Of a stretch of 64,000 nucleotides of DNA, positions 24,630 to 33,207 are shown one piece after another. Source of the DNA: Massilibacillus massiliensis (GTDB taxonomy: Bacteria; Bacillota; Negativicutes; FLKF01); NCBI RefSeq assembly GCF_900086705.1, contig NZ_LT575483.1:311166-375165 (forward strand). Reading direction: 5' to 3'. The notes under the pieces are model-generated. The model made no database searches and had not been told where the DNA came from. It worked only from the letters and a program-made list of their open reading frames with translations. The translations under genes were made by a program, and so were the position numbers. The number at the start of each line of letters is the position of its first letter. The stretch's first letter is position 1.

Positions 24630-25481
24630 CTAATTACCTTTCCATAACTTCGTTCGCATTGTATGATAGTAATTTTTATCTTCAAATTTAATAATCTTTG
24701 CAACCAGCGGCGACTTTCTGACAACCACTTCATCTCCAGGCAATAAATGATAGCTATCTTGTCCATCAAAAGTAAGTACAATATCAGTATGAGATGCATC
24801 AATATTAATCCGAACTTCTTCATTTTGAGATATAATCATCGGTCTCGCGTTCAATGTATGTGGACAAATGGGCGTTACCAATAGCAATTTTAAACTAGGA
24901 TTAATAATCGGGCCACCAGCAGATAATGAATAGCCTGTAGAACCGGTTGATGTAGATACAATAAGACCATCCGCTTGATAGTTTGCTACCAAATAATCAT
25001 CAATGCTTAAACCTAATGTAAGCATTCTTGCAAACCCACTCTTTGTAACAACAATATCATTGATCGCCGAACCAACGTAAGTCATTGCATCCTCTCTCTT
25101 AATAATAGCTGCAATCATTAAACGTTCTTCAATACGGTAATCATTTTTTAAAATTTTATCTAATTTATTCTCTAATTCCGTAAGTTCAATGTCCGCCAAA
25201 AATCCAAGCCTGCCTATATTAATTCCACAAACAGGAATATTCCTATCGGCCACTTTACGACATGCATTTAACAAGGTTCCATCTCCGCCAATTGTCAAAC
25301 CTATACTAATTTTTTCATCAAGTAAATTTTCCGTCCCCAGCTCTGGATACCCTAATTCATCCGCAGCTTTTTGAGGTAATAATAATTTTACTTTTTTAGT
25401 TGCATAAAATTCAACAATTCGCTTTAGAACTAAATCAGCATCTTCTTTATGTATATTTGGGAAAACACCTATTGTAAACAA
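24630..25481 (-). CDS. nadK: NAD kinase
   Basis: A 283-residue enzyme that phosphorylates NAD to NADP. The GGDGT motif is at 65-69 (LTIGGDGTLLNA). NIGRLGFLADIE, NDIVVTKSGFARML and SYHLLPGDEVVVRKSP follow, with the substrate stretch VSTSTGSTGYSLSAGGPI. The start is TTG 25481, with GGAGGG 8 nt upstream; no ATG fits. It lies in the common tlyA-nadK-(mnmM)-argR-recN cluster, about 20 bp after tlyA. Confidence 0.95.
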   Translation of the reverse strand: MFTIGVFPNIHKEDADLVLKRIVEFYATKKVKLLLPQKAADELGYPELGTENLLDEKISIGLTIGGDGTLLNACRKVADRNIPVCGINIGRLGFLADIELTELENKLDKILKNDYRIEERLMIAAIIKREDAMTYVGSAINDIVVTKSGFARMLTLGLSIDDYLVANYQADGLIVSTSTGSTGYSLSAGGPIINPSLKLLLVTPICPHTLNARPMIISQNEEVRINIDASHTDIVLTFDGQDSYHLLPGDEVVVRKSPLVAKIIKFEDKNYYHTMRTKLWKGN

Positions 25482-25502
25482 AATTATTTCCCTCCGATCC
25501 TC

Positions 25503-26309
25503 TTATTTTAAACGATTATGTGCCTCATTGACAATAGCAGCAATCTCTGTCTCATTTACACATGCTTCATCAGGTTTCTCCAAAAACAAATGTAATAAAT
25601 ATTCAATATTTCCCTCAGGTCCTTTTACCGGTGAATATGTTAAATTTACTGGCAAGAGAGCATTGGCATTGCAAAAATCAATAATTTTATGAATCACTTC
25701 TTCATGAATTTCAGGCTCACGCACCACGCCTTTTTTGCCTACTTTATCTTTTCCGGCTTCAAATTGAGGTTTTATTAAAGCCACAATCTGCCCATTTGGC
25801 AACAAAAGATCCTTTACCGCAGGCAAAACTTTCTCTAGAGAAATAAAAGCGACATCAATAGAAGCAAAATTCAACTTTTCTGCCAAATCGTCCGGCGTAA
25901 CATTTCTTATATTCGTACGTTCCATATTGATCACGCGCGCGTCTGTCCGAAGAGACCATGCAAGTTGTCCATACCCAACGTCTATTGCATAGACCTTTTT
26001 CGCGCCATTTTTTAAAGAACAATCTGTAAAACCGCCTGTCGATGCACCTATGTCAGCAACGATTTGATCTTTTAAATTAATAGCAAATTCTTCGATTGCT
26101 TTCGCTAACTTTAATCCACCTCGACTCACATACCCAATACTATCGCCAGTCACTTTTATATCAGCCGTATCTTTTACCAGAGTACCTGCCTTGTCAACTT
26201 TTTGTCCATCCACATAAACAAGTCCCGCCATAATCGACGATTTCGCTCGCTCCCGACTTGTTACCAAATTTTTTTCAACAAGCAGCACATCTAATCGTTC
26301 TTTTCCCAT
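25503..26309 (-). CDS. tlyA: TlyA-family rRNA 2'-O-methyltransferase
   Basis: A 268-residue protein with an N-terminal S4 domain (RLDVLLVEKNLVTSRERAKS) and a FtsJ-like SAM domain. TlyA enzymes methylate 2'-OH groups of cytidines in rRNA. It shows VSRGGLKLAKAIE with a catalytic Lys, VADIGASTGGFTDCSL as the SAM motif, and VALIKPQFEAGKDKVGKKGV. ATG 26309 gives the family length. The frame stays open another 38 codons to 26423 but this extension has no family match. It follows dxs by about 125 bp. Confidence 0.92.
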   Translation of the reverse strand: MGKERLDVLLVEKNLVTSRERAKSSIMAGLVYVDGQKVDKAGTLVKDTADIKVTGDSIGYVSRGGLKLAKAIEEFAINLKDQIVADIGASTGGFTDCSLKNGAKKVYAIDVGYGQLAWSLRTDARVINMERTNIRNVTPDDLAEKLNFASIDVAFISLEKVLPAVKDLLLPNGQIVALIKPQFEAGKDKVGKKGVVREPEIHEEVIHKIIDFCNANALLPVNLTYSPVKGPEGNIEYLLHLFLEKPDEACVNETEIAAIVNEAHNRLK

Positions 26310-26433
26310 ATTTTTCACCACACCCCAGCTAACTACTTTAACGATCAAACAGTATTTCCCCACTGTTTGTCCTTTTTCAATTTTACAGTTAAGCCCACTT
26401 ATTTTTATTTTTAAATTCGGCATAAATTACAAT

Positions 26434-28311
26434 CTATTGACGAATAAAATCACTGACCCTTTTCGCCACTGTTTCCCCACTTAAAGTGTATTTATCCAAT
26501 AATGTTTTTCTGGTTCCTTGCTCAATAAATTTATCAGGAAAGCCAAGCCTTAAAACTTTTACTTGATTTACTCCATAGTCATTCAGATACTCTAACACGG
26601 CCGAGCCGAATCCACCAGCTAGTACGTGATCTTCAACAGTAACAATATAGCGAGTACGATTCGCAAGTTCCTTTAACATTTCAACATCAAGAGGTTTAAT
26701 AAATCTTGCATTTACAACCCCAGCATCGATTCCGACATAGCTTAAATATTCACTTGCCTGTTTAGCCACCTCTACCATCGCACCAACTGCAAAAAACACA
26801 ACATCATTGCCAGCTTTTATTTCTTCTGCTTTTCCGATTGGCAATGTAGTGAATTCCATATCCAGCTTAACACCAGTCCCACTGCCGCGTGGATATCGCA
26901 GTGCGACTGGCGCATTCAATTGAAACGCTGTGTACAGCATATGTTGCAGCTCATTTTCATCTTTAGGTGCCATAATTGTAATATTAGGCATGTGCCTTAA
27001 AAAACTATAGTCAAATAAACCATGATGTGTCGGTCCATCTTCACCGACAATACCCGCTCGATCCAAGCTAAAAACAACAGGCAATTTTTGCAAGCAAACA
27101 TCGTGAATAATTTGATCATACGCACGTTGAGCAAACGTTGAATACAGTGCGACAATTGGTTTTTTCCCTTGACTGGCCAGTCCTGCTGCAACAGTAACCG
27201 CATGCTGTTCTGCAATGCCAACATCCAAAAATCGGTCTGGAAAACAGTCGTAAAAATGTTTCAGCCCTGTTCCAGAAGGCATTGCCGCAGTAATTGCTAC
27301 AATATCGTCATCTTTTTCAGCAAGCGAAACTAAAGTCTTGCTGAAAATAGAAGTATAAGAAGGAATACAATTTGTAGACTTTTTAATCTCTCCAGTTTCT
27401 GCACAAAATGGACCCACCCCATGAAACTTATCCGGCTCAGTCTCCGCTGGGAAATAACCTTTTCCTTTCTTTGTTAATGTATGTATTAAAATTGGACCTT
27501 TCATTGTTTTCGCTTTTTCTAAAACATCGGTTAAAAGTTCAATATTATGCCCATCAATTGGTCCAACATACGTGAAACCAAGCTCTTCAAACACACCACC
27601 TTGTACCAATAGATACCTCAAGCTATCCTTTATATGCTCTACTGCTTTAGCGACACTACCGCCAATTGTGGGTATGCGTTTTAATAAAAATTCCAGATCA
27701 TGCTTAACTTTATTGTAAGTCGGAGCTGTACGCATTTTTGATAAATATTCTGATAAAGCACCGACATTTTTATCAATTGACATTTCATTATCATTTAAGA
27801 TAACAATCAAATGCTTTCCTAAATCACCTGCATTATTTAATGCCTCAAAGGCCTCTCCACCAGTCATAGATCCATCGCCGATCACTGCAATCACATAGTG
27901 ATTTTTATGATCTAAGTCACGCGCAATTGCCATTCCCAAGGCAGCAGAAATAGAGGTGCTAGAATGCCCAACCCCAAAGCTATCATATACACTTTCACTA
28001 CGTTTGGGAAATCCAGTTATTCCATCGGTTTGCCTTAAAGTAGCAAATCGTTCTCGTCTTCCCGTTAAAATTTTATGTCCATATGCCTGATGTCCAACGT
28101 CCCAAACAATTTTATCATTCGGACAATGGAAAACATTATGCAAGGCAACCGTCAATTCGACAGTCCCTAGATTAGGCGCTAAATGTCCCCCATTTTTTGC
28201 TACAGTATGAATAATAAGCTCGCGGATTTCTCCTGCGAGCTTATTAAGCTGTGCCAAAGAAAGATTTTTTAACTGTAACGGGCTATCTATTGAACTTAAT
28301 ATAGTACTCAA
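26434..28311 (-). CDS. dxs: 1-deoxy-D-xylulose-5-phosphate synthase
   Basis: A 625-residue thiamine-diphosphate enzyme that condenses pyruvate and glyceraldehyde-3-phosphate, the first step of the MEP isoprenoid route. The TPP motif is GDGSMTGGEAFEALNNAGDL. Catalytic residues lie in GIAEQHAVTVAAGLASQG and GEDGPTHHGLFDYSF. It opens with LQLKNLSLAQLNKLAGEIR. The start is TTG 28311, with AAGGAAG 10 nt upstream. It lies downstream of ispA, so precursor and prenyl-chain synthesis share a cluster with tlyA and nadK. Confidence 0.95.
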   Translation of the reverse strand: MSTILSSIDSPLQLKNLSLAQLNKLAGEIRELIIHTVAKNGGHLAPNLGTVELTVALHNVFHCPNDKIVWDVGHQAYGHKILTGRRERFATLRQTDGITGFPKRSESVYDSFGVGHSSTSISAALGMAIARDLDHKNHYVIAVIGDGSMTGGEAFEALNNAGDLGKHLIVILNDNEMSIDKNVGALSEYLSKMRTAPTYNKVKHDLEFLLKRIPTIGGSVAKAVEHIKDSLRYLLVQGGVFEELGFTYVGPIDGHNIELLTDVLEKAKTMKGPILIHTLTKKGKGYFPAETEPDKFHGVGPFCAETGEIKKSTNCIPSYTSIFSKTLVSLAEKDDDIVAITAAMPSGTGLKHFYDCFPDRFLDVGIAEQHAVTVAAGLASQGKKPIVALYSTFAQRAYDQIIHDVCLQKLPVVFSLDRAGIVGEDGPTHHGLFDYSFLRHMPNITIMAPKDENELQHMLYTAFQLNAPVALRYPRGSGTGVKLDMEFTTLPIGKAEEIKAGNDVVFFAVGAMVEVAKQASEYLSYVGIDAGVVNARFIKPLDVEMLKELANRTRYIVTVEDHVLAGGFGSAVLEYLNDYGVNQVKVLRLGFPDKFIEQGTRKTLLDKYTLSGETVAKRVSDFIRQ

Positions 28312-28409
28312 AATTAAGTCACTTCCTTATATAACTCTGTATATGTAAAACATGCGCTTTCAAAAACAAACCAGAGTAAATTTTCAAATCATGTTTTCTG
28401 AATATTATA

Positions 28410-28874
28410 TCATAGGATTGATCTTAAAAGCATTATTTTACAAAAAACATACGCTACAAAAAATCCAATCACAGCTCCCGCCATCACTTCAATCGGCGTA
28501 TGCCCTAATAATTCCTTCAAGCTAATATTGTTTTCAGTACTCAACTGCTTGAAAATTTGGTTAATCGCTTTTGCATGCTTTCCTGCAGCTTGTCTTACAC
28601 CGGTTGCATCATACATTACAATTCCAGCAAAAATCACTGAAATCGCAAAAGCTGTGGAGTCAATGCCTTCTACAAAAGCAACTGCTGTACTTAAACTAAC
28701 AACAAGCGCTGAATGAGAACTTGGCATCCCACCCGCACCAAACATTCTTTCAATGCTGAATTCCTTTAACATATAATAATAAATGACAGTTTTTAAAATT
28801 TGTGCTACTATCCACGCCATTACAGCCGACATTAAAACAATATTTTTCGTAACTGACAAAAATGAAATTTCCAA
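28410..28874 (-). CDS. divergent PAP2-family membrane protein (DUF212/YuiD-like)
   Basis: A 154-residue integral membrane protein of the divergent PAP2 (DUF212) family. It shows GAGGMPSSHSALVVSLSTAV and VMYDATGVRQAAGKHAKAIN, with the SSH and H-A-K acid-phosphatase-like residues, and LLGHTPIEVMAGAVIGFFVA. A lipid or prenyl phosphatase role is plausible beside ispA but unproven. TTG 28874 is preferred because GAGG lies 8 nt upstream; GTG 28883 overlaps that site. It lies between ispA and dxs. Confidence 0.82.
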   Translation of the reverse strand: MEISFLSVTKNIVLMSAVMAWIVAQILKTVIYYYMLKEFSIERMFGAGGMPSSHSALVVSLSTAVAFVEGIDSTAFAISVIFAGIVMYDATGVRQAAGKHAKAINQIFKQLSTENNISLKELLGHTPIEVMAGAVIGFFVAYVFCKIMLLRSIL

Positions 28875-28884
28875 TGATGCCACC

Positions 28885-29766
28885 TCAGCAATCGCGCGCT
28901 ATCAGATACTGTACAACTTCTCTTAAGAAAGCTGCTTCCTCACCAAAAATATCTAATGCTTGTAATGCTTCGTTCACTGCATTTGCAGCCATTTCTTGTG
29001 CCCTTTCCAATGAATATAGAGACACATACGTTGATTTATGATTTCTTTCATCACTGCCAACAGGTTTACCGATCTTTTCTTCTGCTCCAACTACATCTAA
29101 AATATCGTCTGTGATTTGAAATGCTAATCCGAAATTTTCTGCATACTGCGTAAGAGCAGCAAGTTGCCGCTCTGTAGCATCAGCTAATATAGCCCCAGCA
29201 CGAATCGCAGTTTTAAACAAAGCACCTGTTTTTGCTTGATGCATTAATCTCAACACATCCGCAGGAATTTTCTTATTTTCAGATAATAGATCAAGTGCCT
29301 GTCCGCCGACCATTCCATCCGGGCCGGCAGCTTGACTTATTTCACTAATCACTTTTATCAAATTAACTGCATCTACATTTTTCTGATTCGCTATTACTTC
29401 AAAGGCCTTTGTGAGCAATGCATCGCCAGCTAAAATTGCCATTGCCTCACCATAAATCTTATGGTTTGTAAGCTTTCCACGCCGATAATCATCGTTATCC
29501 ATTGCCGGTAGGTCATCATGGATCAAAGAATATGTATGAATCATTTCTAATGCACAGGCAACCTTTAAATATTGATTTCCGTCTTTGCCTATCGCTTCTG
29601 CTGCAGCCAACAGAAGAATGGGTCTTAACCTTTTTCCTCCGGCAGTTATACTATATCGCATAGATTCATAAAGAATAGACGTTATAGGTTCTTCTGTGAG
29701 ATGAAAAATTTCGTCAAGCTCTGCTTCTATCAATTTCATCTTTTCATTACAATATTTTTTTAGCAT
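28885..29766 (-). CDS. ispA: polyprenyl synthetase (farnesyl diphosphate synthase-like)
   Basis: A 293-residue all-helical prenyltransferase that builds geranyl and farnesyl diphosphate from C5 units. The first Asp-rich motif is LIHDDLPAMDNDDYRRG and the second is AFQITDDILDVVG. GGKRLRPILLLAAAE is the substrate-binding region. MVGGQALDLLSE matches the short-chain bacterial FPPS group. ATG 29766 follows xseB by 3 bp, the standard xseA-xseB-ispA order. Product chain length is inferred. Confidence 0.94.
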   Translation of the reverse strand: MLKKYCNEKMKLIEAELDEIFHLTEEPITSILYESMRYSITAGGKRLRPILLLAAAEAIGKDGNQYLKVACALEMIHTYSLIHDDLPAMDNDDYRRGKLTNHKIYGEAMAILAGDALLTKAFEVIANQKNVDAVNLIKVISEISQAAGPDGMVGGQALDLLSENKKIPADVLRLMHQAKTGALFKTAIRAGAILADATERQLAALTQYAENFGLAFQITDDILDVVGAEEKIGKPVGSDERNHKSTYVSLYSLERAQEMAANAVNEALQALDIFGEEAAFLREVVQYLIARDC

Positions 29767-29769
29767 CTC

Positions 29770-30015
29770 TTATTCCTCCCCTATGTCTAAAACTGTTTCT
29801 TGAATTTTTCCCTTCGTCTCTTTTAACAATTTATCAATTGCATTTTCTGTACTCTCTAACTGTTCCATACAGGCTTTCGATAACAGAACACCTTCAGAAT
29901 ACTTTTTCAATAAATTTTCTAAGCTGCAATCTCCGCCTTCTAATTCTTTCACAATATTCTCCAGTTTTTCTAAACCTTCTTCAAAAGAAACTTTTTTGCT
30001 TGATACACGTGCCAT
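29770..30015 (-). CDS. xseB: exodeoxyribonuclease VII small subunit
   Basis: An 81-residue helical protein that binds the XseA large subunit. It shows SFEEGLEKLENIVKELEGGD, CSLENLLKKYSEGVLLSKAC and a C-terminal helix ending KLLKETKGKIQ, the family pattern. ATG 30015 begins 1 nt after the xseA stop (TAAaATG) and AGGAG lies 12 nt upstream inside xseA, so translation is probably coupled. An in-frame reading to 30051 would overlap xseA. Confidence 0.93.
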   Translation of the reverse strand: MARVSSKKVSFEEGLEKLENIVKELEGGDCSLENLLKKYSEGVLLSKACMEQLESTENAIDKLLKETKGKIQETVLDIGEE

Positions 30016-30016
30016 T

Positions 30017-31222
30017 TTATGCTTGAACTCCTTTCTCGATATTTTCAACAATCGATTTTATCTGTCCATCACTTACAGTAACCTCAATACGTTCACCAAT
30101 TTTCACTTCTTTAACGCTTTTTAATATCTTCCCCTTTTTCTCTACAACACTATACCCACGCGCTACTAAAGAAAGAGGATTCAAAATATGCAACTTTTCT
30201 AATATAATACGAATCTCATGATTCTTCTCTGTCAAAACAGATTTTTTTAAATACTCGAGTTTTTCAACCATTTGATCTAACTGTTGTTTCTTTGCATCCA
30301 ACATTAAGTGAGGATTCATCAAAGCTTTATTTTTTAGACATCCGTTTAATTGACTTCGTTTATCCCGTATAGTGGCAGATACCCTATTCCGTAATCTTTC
30401 CTGCAAATTTTGTATATATTTTGACAGCTCTCCTGCATCTGGAACCATTAATTCTGCTGCTTGAGAAGGCGTTGCAGCCCTAACGTCACTGACAAAATCA
30501 GACAAAGTAAAATCTGTTTCATGGCCAATTGCAGATACAACGGGAATTTGAGTGGAATAAATAGCACGGACGACTCGTTCATCATTAAATGACCATAAAT
30601 CTTCCATAGAACCACCACCGCGAGCCAGCACAATTACATCTACAGGATACTTTGTGTTAAATACACCTAATGCTTGTACAATTTGCTCAGCAGACCCTTC
30701 CCCTTGCACTTGTACGGGATAAACCCTTAAACTAACATTGGGATTCCGCCTTTTGGAAACCGTGTAGATATCACGTAAAACAGATCCAGTTGCCGAGGTA
30801 ATTACACCAATGGTTTTAGGGAATACAGGTAATTCTTGTTTATGTATTGTGTCAAATAGGCCTTCCTTTGTTAATTTTTCCTTTAATTGCTCAAAAGCCA
30901 AACTTAGCTCGCCAATTCCTTCTGGGAATAAATTCATTATATAAAGTTGATATTGTCCATCACGCTCAAAAATACTGATGTATCCATTTGCAACAACCTT
31001 CATTCCATTCACAGGTGTAAACTTCAAATATTGTGCTTTACTTTTGAACATAACTACTTTTATACTTGCTGCAGCATCTTTTAAAGTAAAATAACAATGG
31101 CCAGACGAATGACATTTAAAATTTGATATTTCCCCACGTAAAAAGATGTTACTTAAAATCGGATCATGATCTATGGTATTTTTCATATATTTTGTAATTT
31201 CACTTACACTATAAATATTCAA
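30017..31222 (-). CDS. xseA: exodeoxyribonuclease VII large subunit
   Basis: A 401-residue nuclease subunit that degrades single-stranded DNA with XseB. An OB-fold N-terminus (FLRGEISNFKCHSSGHCYFT) is followed by the catalytic domain with GVITSATGSVLRDI, DVIVLARGGGSMEDLWSFND and VVSAIGHETDFTLSDFVSDV. A coiled-coil region and KGKILKSVKEVKIGERIEV close it. TTG 31222 is used because AGAGGGG lies 5 nt upstream and the protein then starts MNIYSVSEIT, as in relatives. A terminator-like hairpin precedes it. Confidence 0.94.
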   Translation of the reverse strand: MNIYSVSEITKYMKNTIDHDPILSNIFLRGEISNFKCHSSGHCYFTLKDAAASIKVVMFKSKAQYLKFTPVNGMKVVANGYISIFERDGQYQLYIMNLFPEGIGELSLAFEQLKEKLTKEGLFDTIHKQELPVFPKTIGVITSATGSVLRDIYTVSKRRNPNVSLRVYPVQVQGEGSAEQIVQALGVFNTKYPVDVIVLARGGGSMEDLWSFNDERVVRAIYSTQIPVVSAIGHETDFTLSDFVSDVRAATPSQAAELMVPDAGELSKYIQNLQERLRNRVSATIRDKRSQLNGCLKNKALMNPHLMLDAKKQQLDQMVEKLEYLKKSVLTEKNHEIRIILEKLHILNPLSLVARGYSVVEKKGKILKSVKEVKIGERIEVTVSDGQIKSIVENIEKGVQA

Positions 31223-31251
31223 AACTACCCCTCTATCCAAAAATTTATCAT

Positions 31252-31277
31252 AATAAAAAAACCAGACCAACGTCCGG
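31252..31277 (-). terminator. terminator or attenuator upstream of xseA
   Basis: On the minus strand CCGGAC (31272-31277), a GTTG loop and GTCTGG (31262-31267) form a short GC-rich stem followed by TTTTTTTATTATG. It lies about 85 nt past the nusB stop and 30 nt before the xseA start. Confidence 0.75.
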
Positions 31278-31294
31278 TAGATACGACTTATTTA

Positions 31295-31333
31295 GATAGC
31301 AGTATAGTTTCACTACTTAACTATGCTGCTATC
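31295..31333 (-). repeat. long inverted repeat between nusB and xseA
   Basis: GATAGCAGTATAGTT (31295-31309) pairs over 15 bp, with one G-T, to AACTATGCTGCTATC (31319-31333) around a 9-nt loop. No T-run follows on either strand. It precedes the xseA terminator hairpin by 17 nt, so the two form a tandem in the leader. Confidence 0.65.
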
Positions 31334-31362
31334 ACTTATATACAACTAAACTATAACGTAAA

Positions 31363-31767
31363 CTAGTATTTTTTTATCATAGCGCCTAAAATACCATTTA
31401 CAAATTTAGCTGAAGCATCCGTCCCAAATGTTTTCGCTAACTCTACAGCTTCATTAATAATAATATTCGGTGTTAACTTTTCATCGCCAAAATACAACTC
31501 ATAAACAGCCATTCTCGTAATATTACGATCCACGCTTGGCATACGTTCTACTTTCCACTCAGCCGAATTTTTTGAGATCATCTGATCTATTTCTTCTAAA
31601 TGCTCTCGTGTTCCACTTACAATGCATCCCGCATAAGATCTAGCACTATCACTCAAAATCTTACTTTCACTCAGCACAGCTTGCAGCGCATCCTCATTAT
31701 CAATTTTGTTAAAATCCAATTGAAATAGTGCTTGCAAAGCGACTTCCCTAGCTCTTCTACGACTCAT
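31363..31767 (-). CDS. nusB: transcription antitermination factor NusB
   Basis: A 134-residue all-helical protein that binds boxA RNA with NusE/S10 to keep rRNA transcription processive. It opens MSRRRAREVALQALFQLDF and has VERMPSVDRNITRMAVYELY, NIIINEAVELAKTFGTDASA and KFVNGILGAM, all family landmarks. ATG 31767 has GGAAGG 6 nt upstream. It follows the asp23-amaP-DUF2273 genes, the standard neighbourhood in Firmicutes. Confidence 0.96.
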   Translation of the reverse strand: MSRRRAREVALQALFQLDFNKIDNEDALQAVLSESKILSDSARSYAGCIVSGTREHLEEIDQMISKNSAEWKVERMPSVDRNITRMAVYELYFGDEKLTPNIIINEAVELAKTFGTDASAKFVNGILGAMIKKY

Positions 31768-31877
31768 AAAATACCTTCCTCTTCCTAACACTTCGATTGA
31801 TCATGAAGCTTTGTCAACATCATATGATATCACATCTTACTAAATTATGTAACTTTAATCAATTCTTTCGTCAACGA

Positions 31878-32108
31878 TCAACGTTTAAACCCTGATGGAA
31901 TTATTTTCTCTACAATATCCATTAAATCATCTTTATCATCTACTCGCTTACCTACAAAAAGACCAATCAAACCGCAAATCATAATAAATACTGTTTTAAA
32001 AAAGCCAAAAAGTAAAATTGATATACCTATCATACTTCCTAAAATCGTACCAACAAGTTTACCCCGATGATTCTGCCACACTGCCTCCAGAAATGCCTTA
32101 ACATCCAT
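31878..32108 (-). CDS. DUF2273 small membrane protein
   Basis: A 76-residue protein of the DUF2273 family. After a short N-terminus (AVWQNHRGKLVGTILGSMIG) two membrane helices fill residues 18-55. A charged tail DKDDLMDIVEKI follows. Family members sit with amaP and asp23 and are thought to belong to the same envelope-stress complex; no biochemical role is known. ATG 32108 has GAGGTGA upstream. It lies about 25 bp after amaP. Confidence 0.88.
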   Translation of the reverse strand: MDVKAFLEAVWQNHRGKLVGTILGSMIGISILLFGFFKTVFIMICGLIGLFVGKRVDDKDDLMDIVEKIIPSGFKR

Positions 32109-32133
32109 CTTTTCACCTCTTCATCAAAACCAG

Positions 32134-32706
32134 TTAAACTACACGTTGCTTTTGGATCCCTGCATTTGATATGTCTTCAACTAATACATCTATCTCGTCC
32201 ACTTCAATTCCAATCGTGGTCTTTATCTTTTCCTTTACCATTTGTTGAATCTGATCAGAAATCCGTATAACATCACTTTCCGGACTAACAACAATTTTGC
32301 TCTCAATTCTAACATTTGTATTTTCTAATTGATTCTGTTGTCTTCTTTCAACAATGATGTAAATTTTCACATTCCGTATGCCGTTAATACTGCGTATTAC
32401 CTTCTCTACTAAATTTTTAATTGCGATAACGGCAATGCGAACATCACCAATTGCCGTATGAATAATAACTGCTTCATCATTCTGCGATGCTCGACTTCGA
32501 GTTAGGCTGACTTTTAGTAATCTCAAACTCATAAGTAAAAAAATTACGGCTATTCCACCAGTTTCCCAACGCGAAATGACAAACATAAAGTTTGTCCATA
32601 TAAACTCTTCAGAAAAAAACTGCAGAGTCAAAACAATTATACCCAACGTTAAAACTGTTATTGCAAGTGTATACAACGCTAAAATAATACGATCAATTAT
32701 CTGCAT
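32134..32706 (-). CDS. amaP: alkaline shock response membrane anchor protein AmaP
   Basis: A 190-residue protein with two N-terminal membrane helices (about 8-30 and 48-68). The cytoplasmic domain is related to Asp23, with AIGDVRIAVIAIKNLVEKVI and KIYIIVERRQQNQLE. AmaP anchors Asp23 to the membrane in Staphylococcus. The gene follows asp23 by 16 bp and precedes a DUF2273 gene. ATG 32706 has GGAAGTGA upstream. Confidence 0.88.
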   Translation of the reverse strand: MQIIDRIILALYTLAITVLTLGIIVLTLQFFSEEFIWTNFMFVISRWETGGIAVIFLLMSLRLLKVSLTRSRASQNDEAVIIHTAIGDVRIAVIAIKNLVEKVIRSINGIRNVKIYIIVERRQQNQLENTNVRIESKIVVSPESDVIRISDQIQQMVKEKIKTTIGIEVDEIDVLVEDISNAGIQKQRVV

Positions 32707-32722
32707 ATAGATTCGTCACTTC

Positions 32723-33109
32723 CTAACGCACTCTTACTTCATCATCTTTATTCGTATCATGGAATCCCACGCCTTGCACATGCACATTTACTTCAACAAC
32801 ATTTAACCCCGTCATACTTTCAATAGAACGTTTCACATTTTCTTGGACAGTCAAAGCCACATCTGGAATACGCACGCCATAATCAACAATAATATACAAA
32901 TCTACCGCTGCTTCACGTTCACCAACTTCTACCTTTACACCTTTTGCGAGGTTTTTCTTACCTAAAATTTCAGCAATACCTCCAACAAGGCCTCCACTCA
33001 TTGCTGCAATTCCTTCAACTTCAGTTGCTGCAAGACCAGCAATAATACTTACGACTTCATCGGCAATACGAATAGAACCAACGCTGCTATTTTCAACTTT
33101 GTTGTCCAT
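32723..33109 (-). CDS. Asp23/Gls24 family envelope stress protein
   Basis: A 128-residue protein of the Asp23 family (YqhY-like). It starts GSIRIADEVVSIIAGLAATE and has VEGIAAMSGGLVGGIAEILG, VDLYIIVDYGVRIPDVALTV and VVEVNVHVQGVGF. Members bind the membrane through AmaP; YqhY in Bacillus is linked to fatty-acid synthesis control. It leads the asp23-amaP-DUF2273-nusB unit behind a likely sigma-A promoter. ATG 33109 has GGAGG upstream. Confidence 0.92.
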   Translation of the reverse strand: MDNKVENSSVGSIRIADEVVSIIAGLAATEVEGIAAMSGGLVGGIAEILGKKNLAKGVKVEVGEREAAVDLYIIVDYGVRIPDVALTVQENVKRSIESMTGLNVVEVNVHVQGVGFHDTNKDDEVRVR

Positions 33110-33162
33110 GATTAAACCTCCAATAACTCATAATACATATAAAATTCTAAAGCTATATCTAA

Positions 33163-33191
33163 ATTATAACAAACAACTAAAAATTATACAA
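33163..33191 (-). promoter_or_regulatory. sigma-A promoter of asp23-amaP-DUF2273-nusB
   Basis: On the minus strand TTGTAT (33186-33191), a 17-nt spacer and TATAAT (33163-33168) extended by an upstream TG (TGTTATAAT). It lies between spoIIIAH and asp23, about 55 nt before the asp23 ATG, separating growth-phase genes from the sporulation operon. Confidence 0.6.
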
Positions 33192-33207
33192 ACAAAATAC
33201 ATATATA

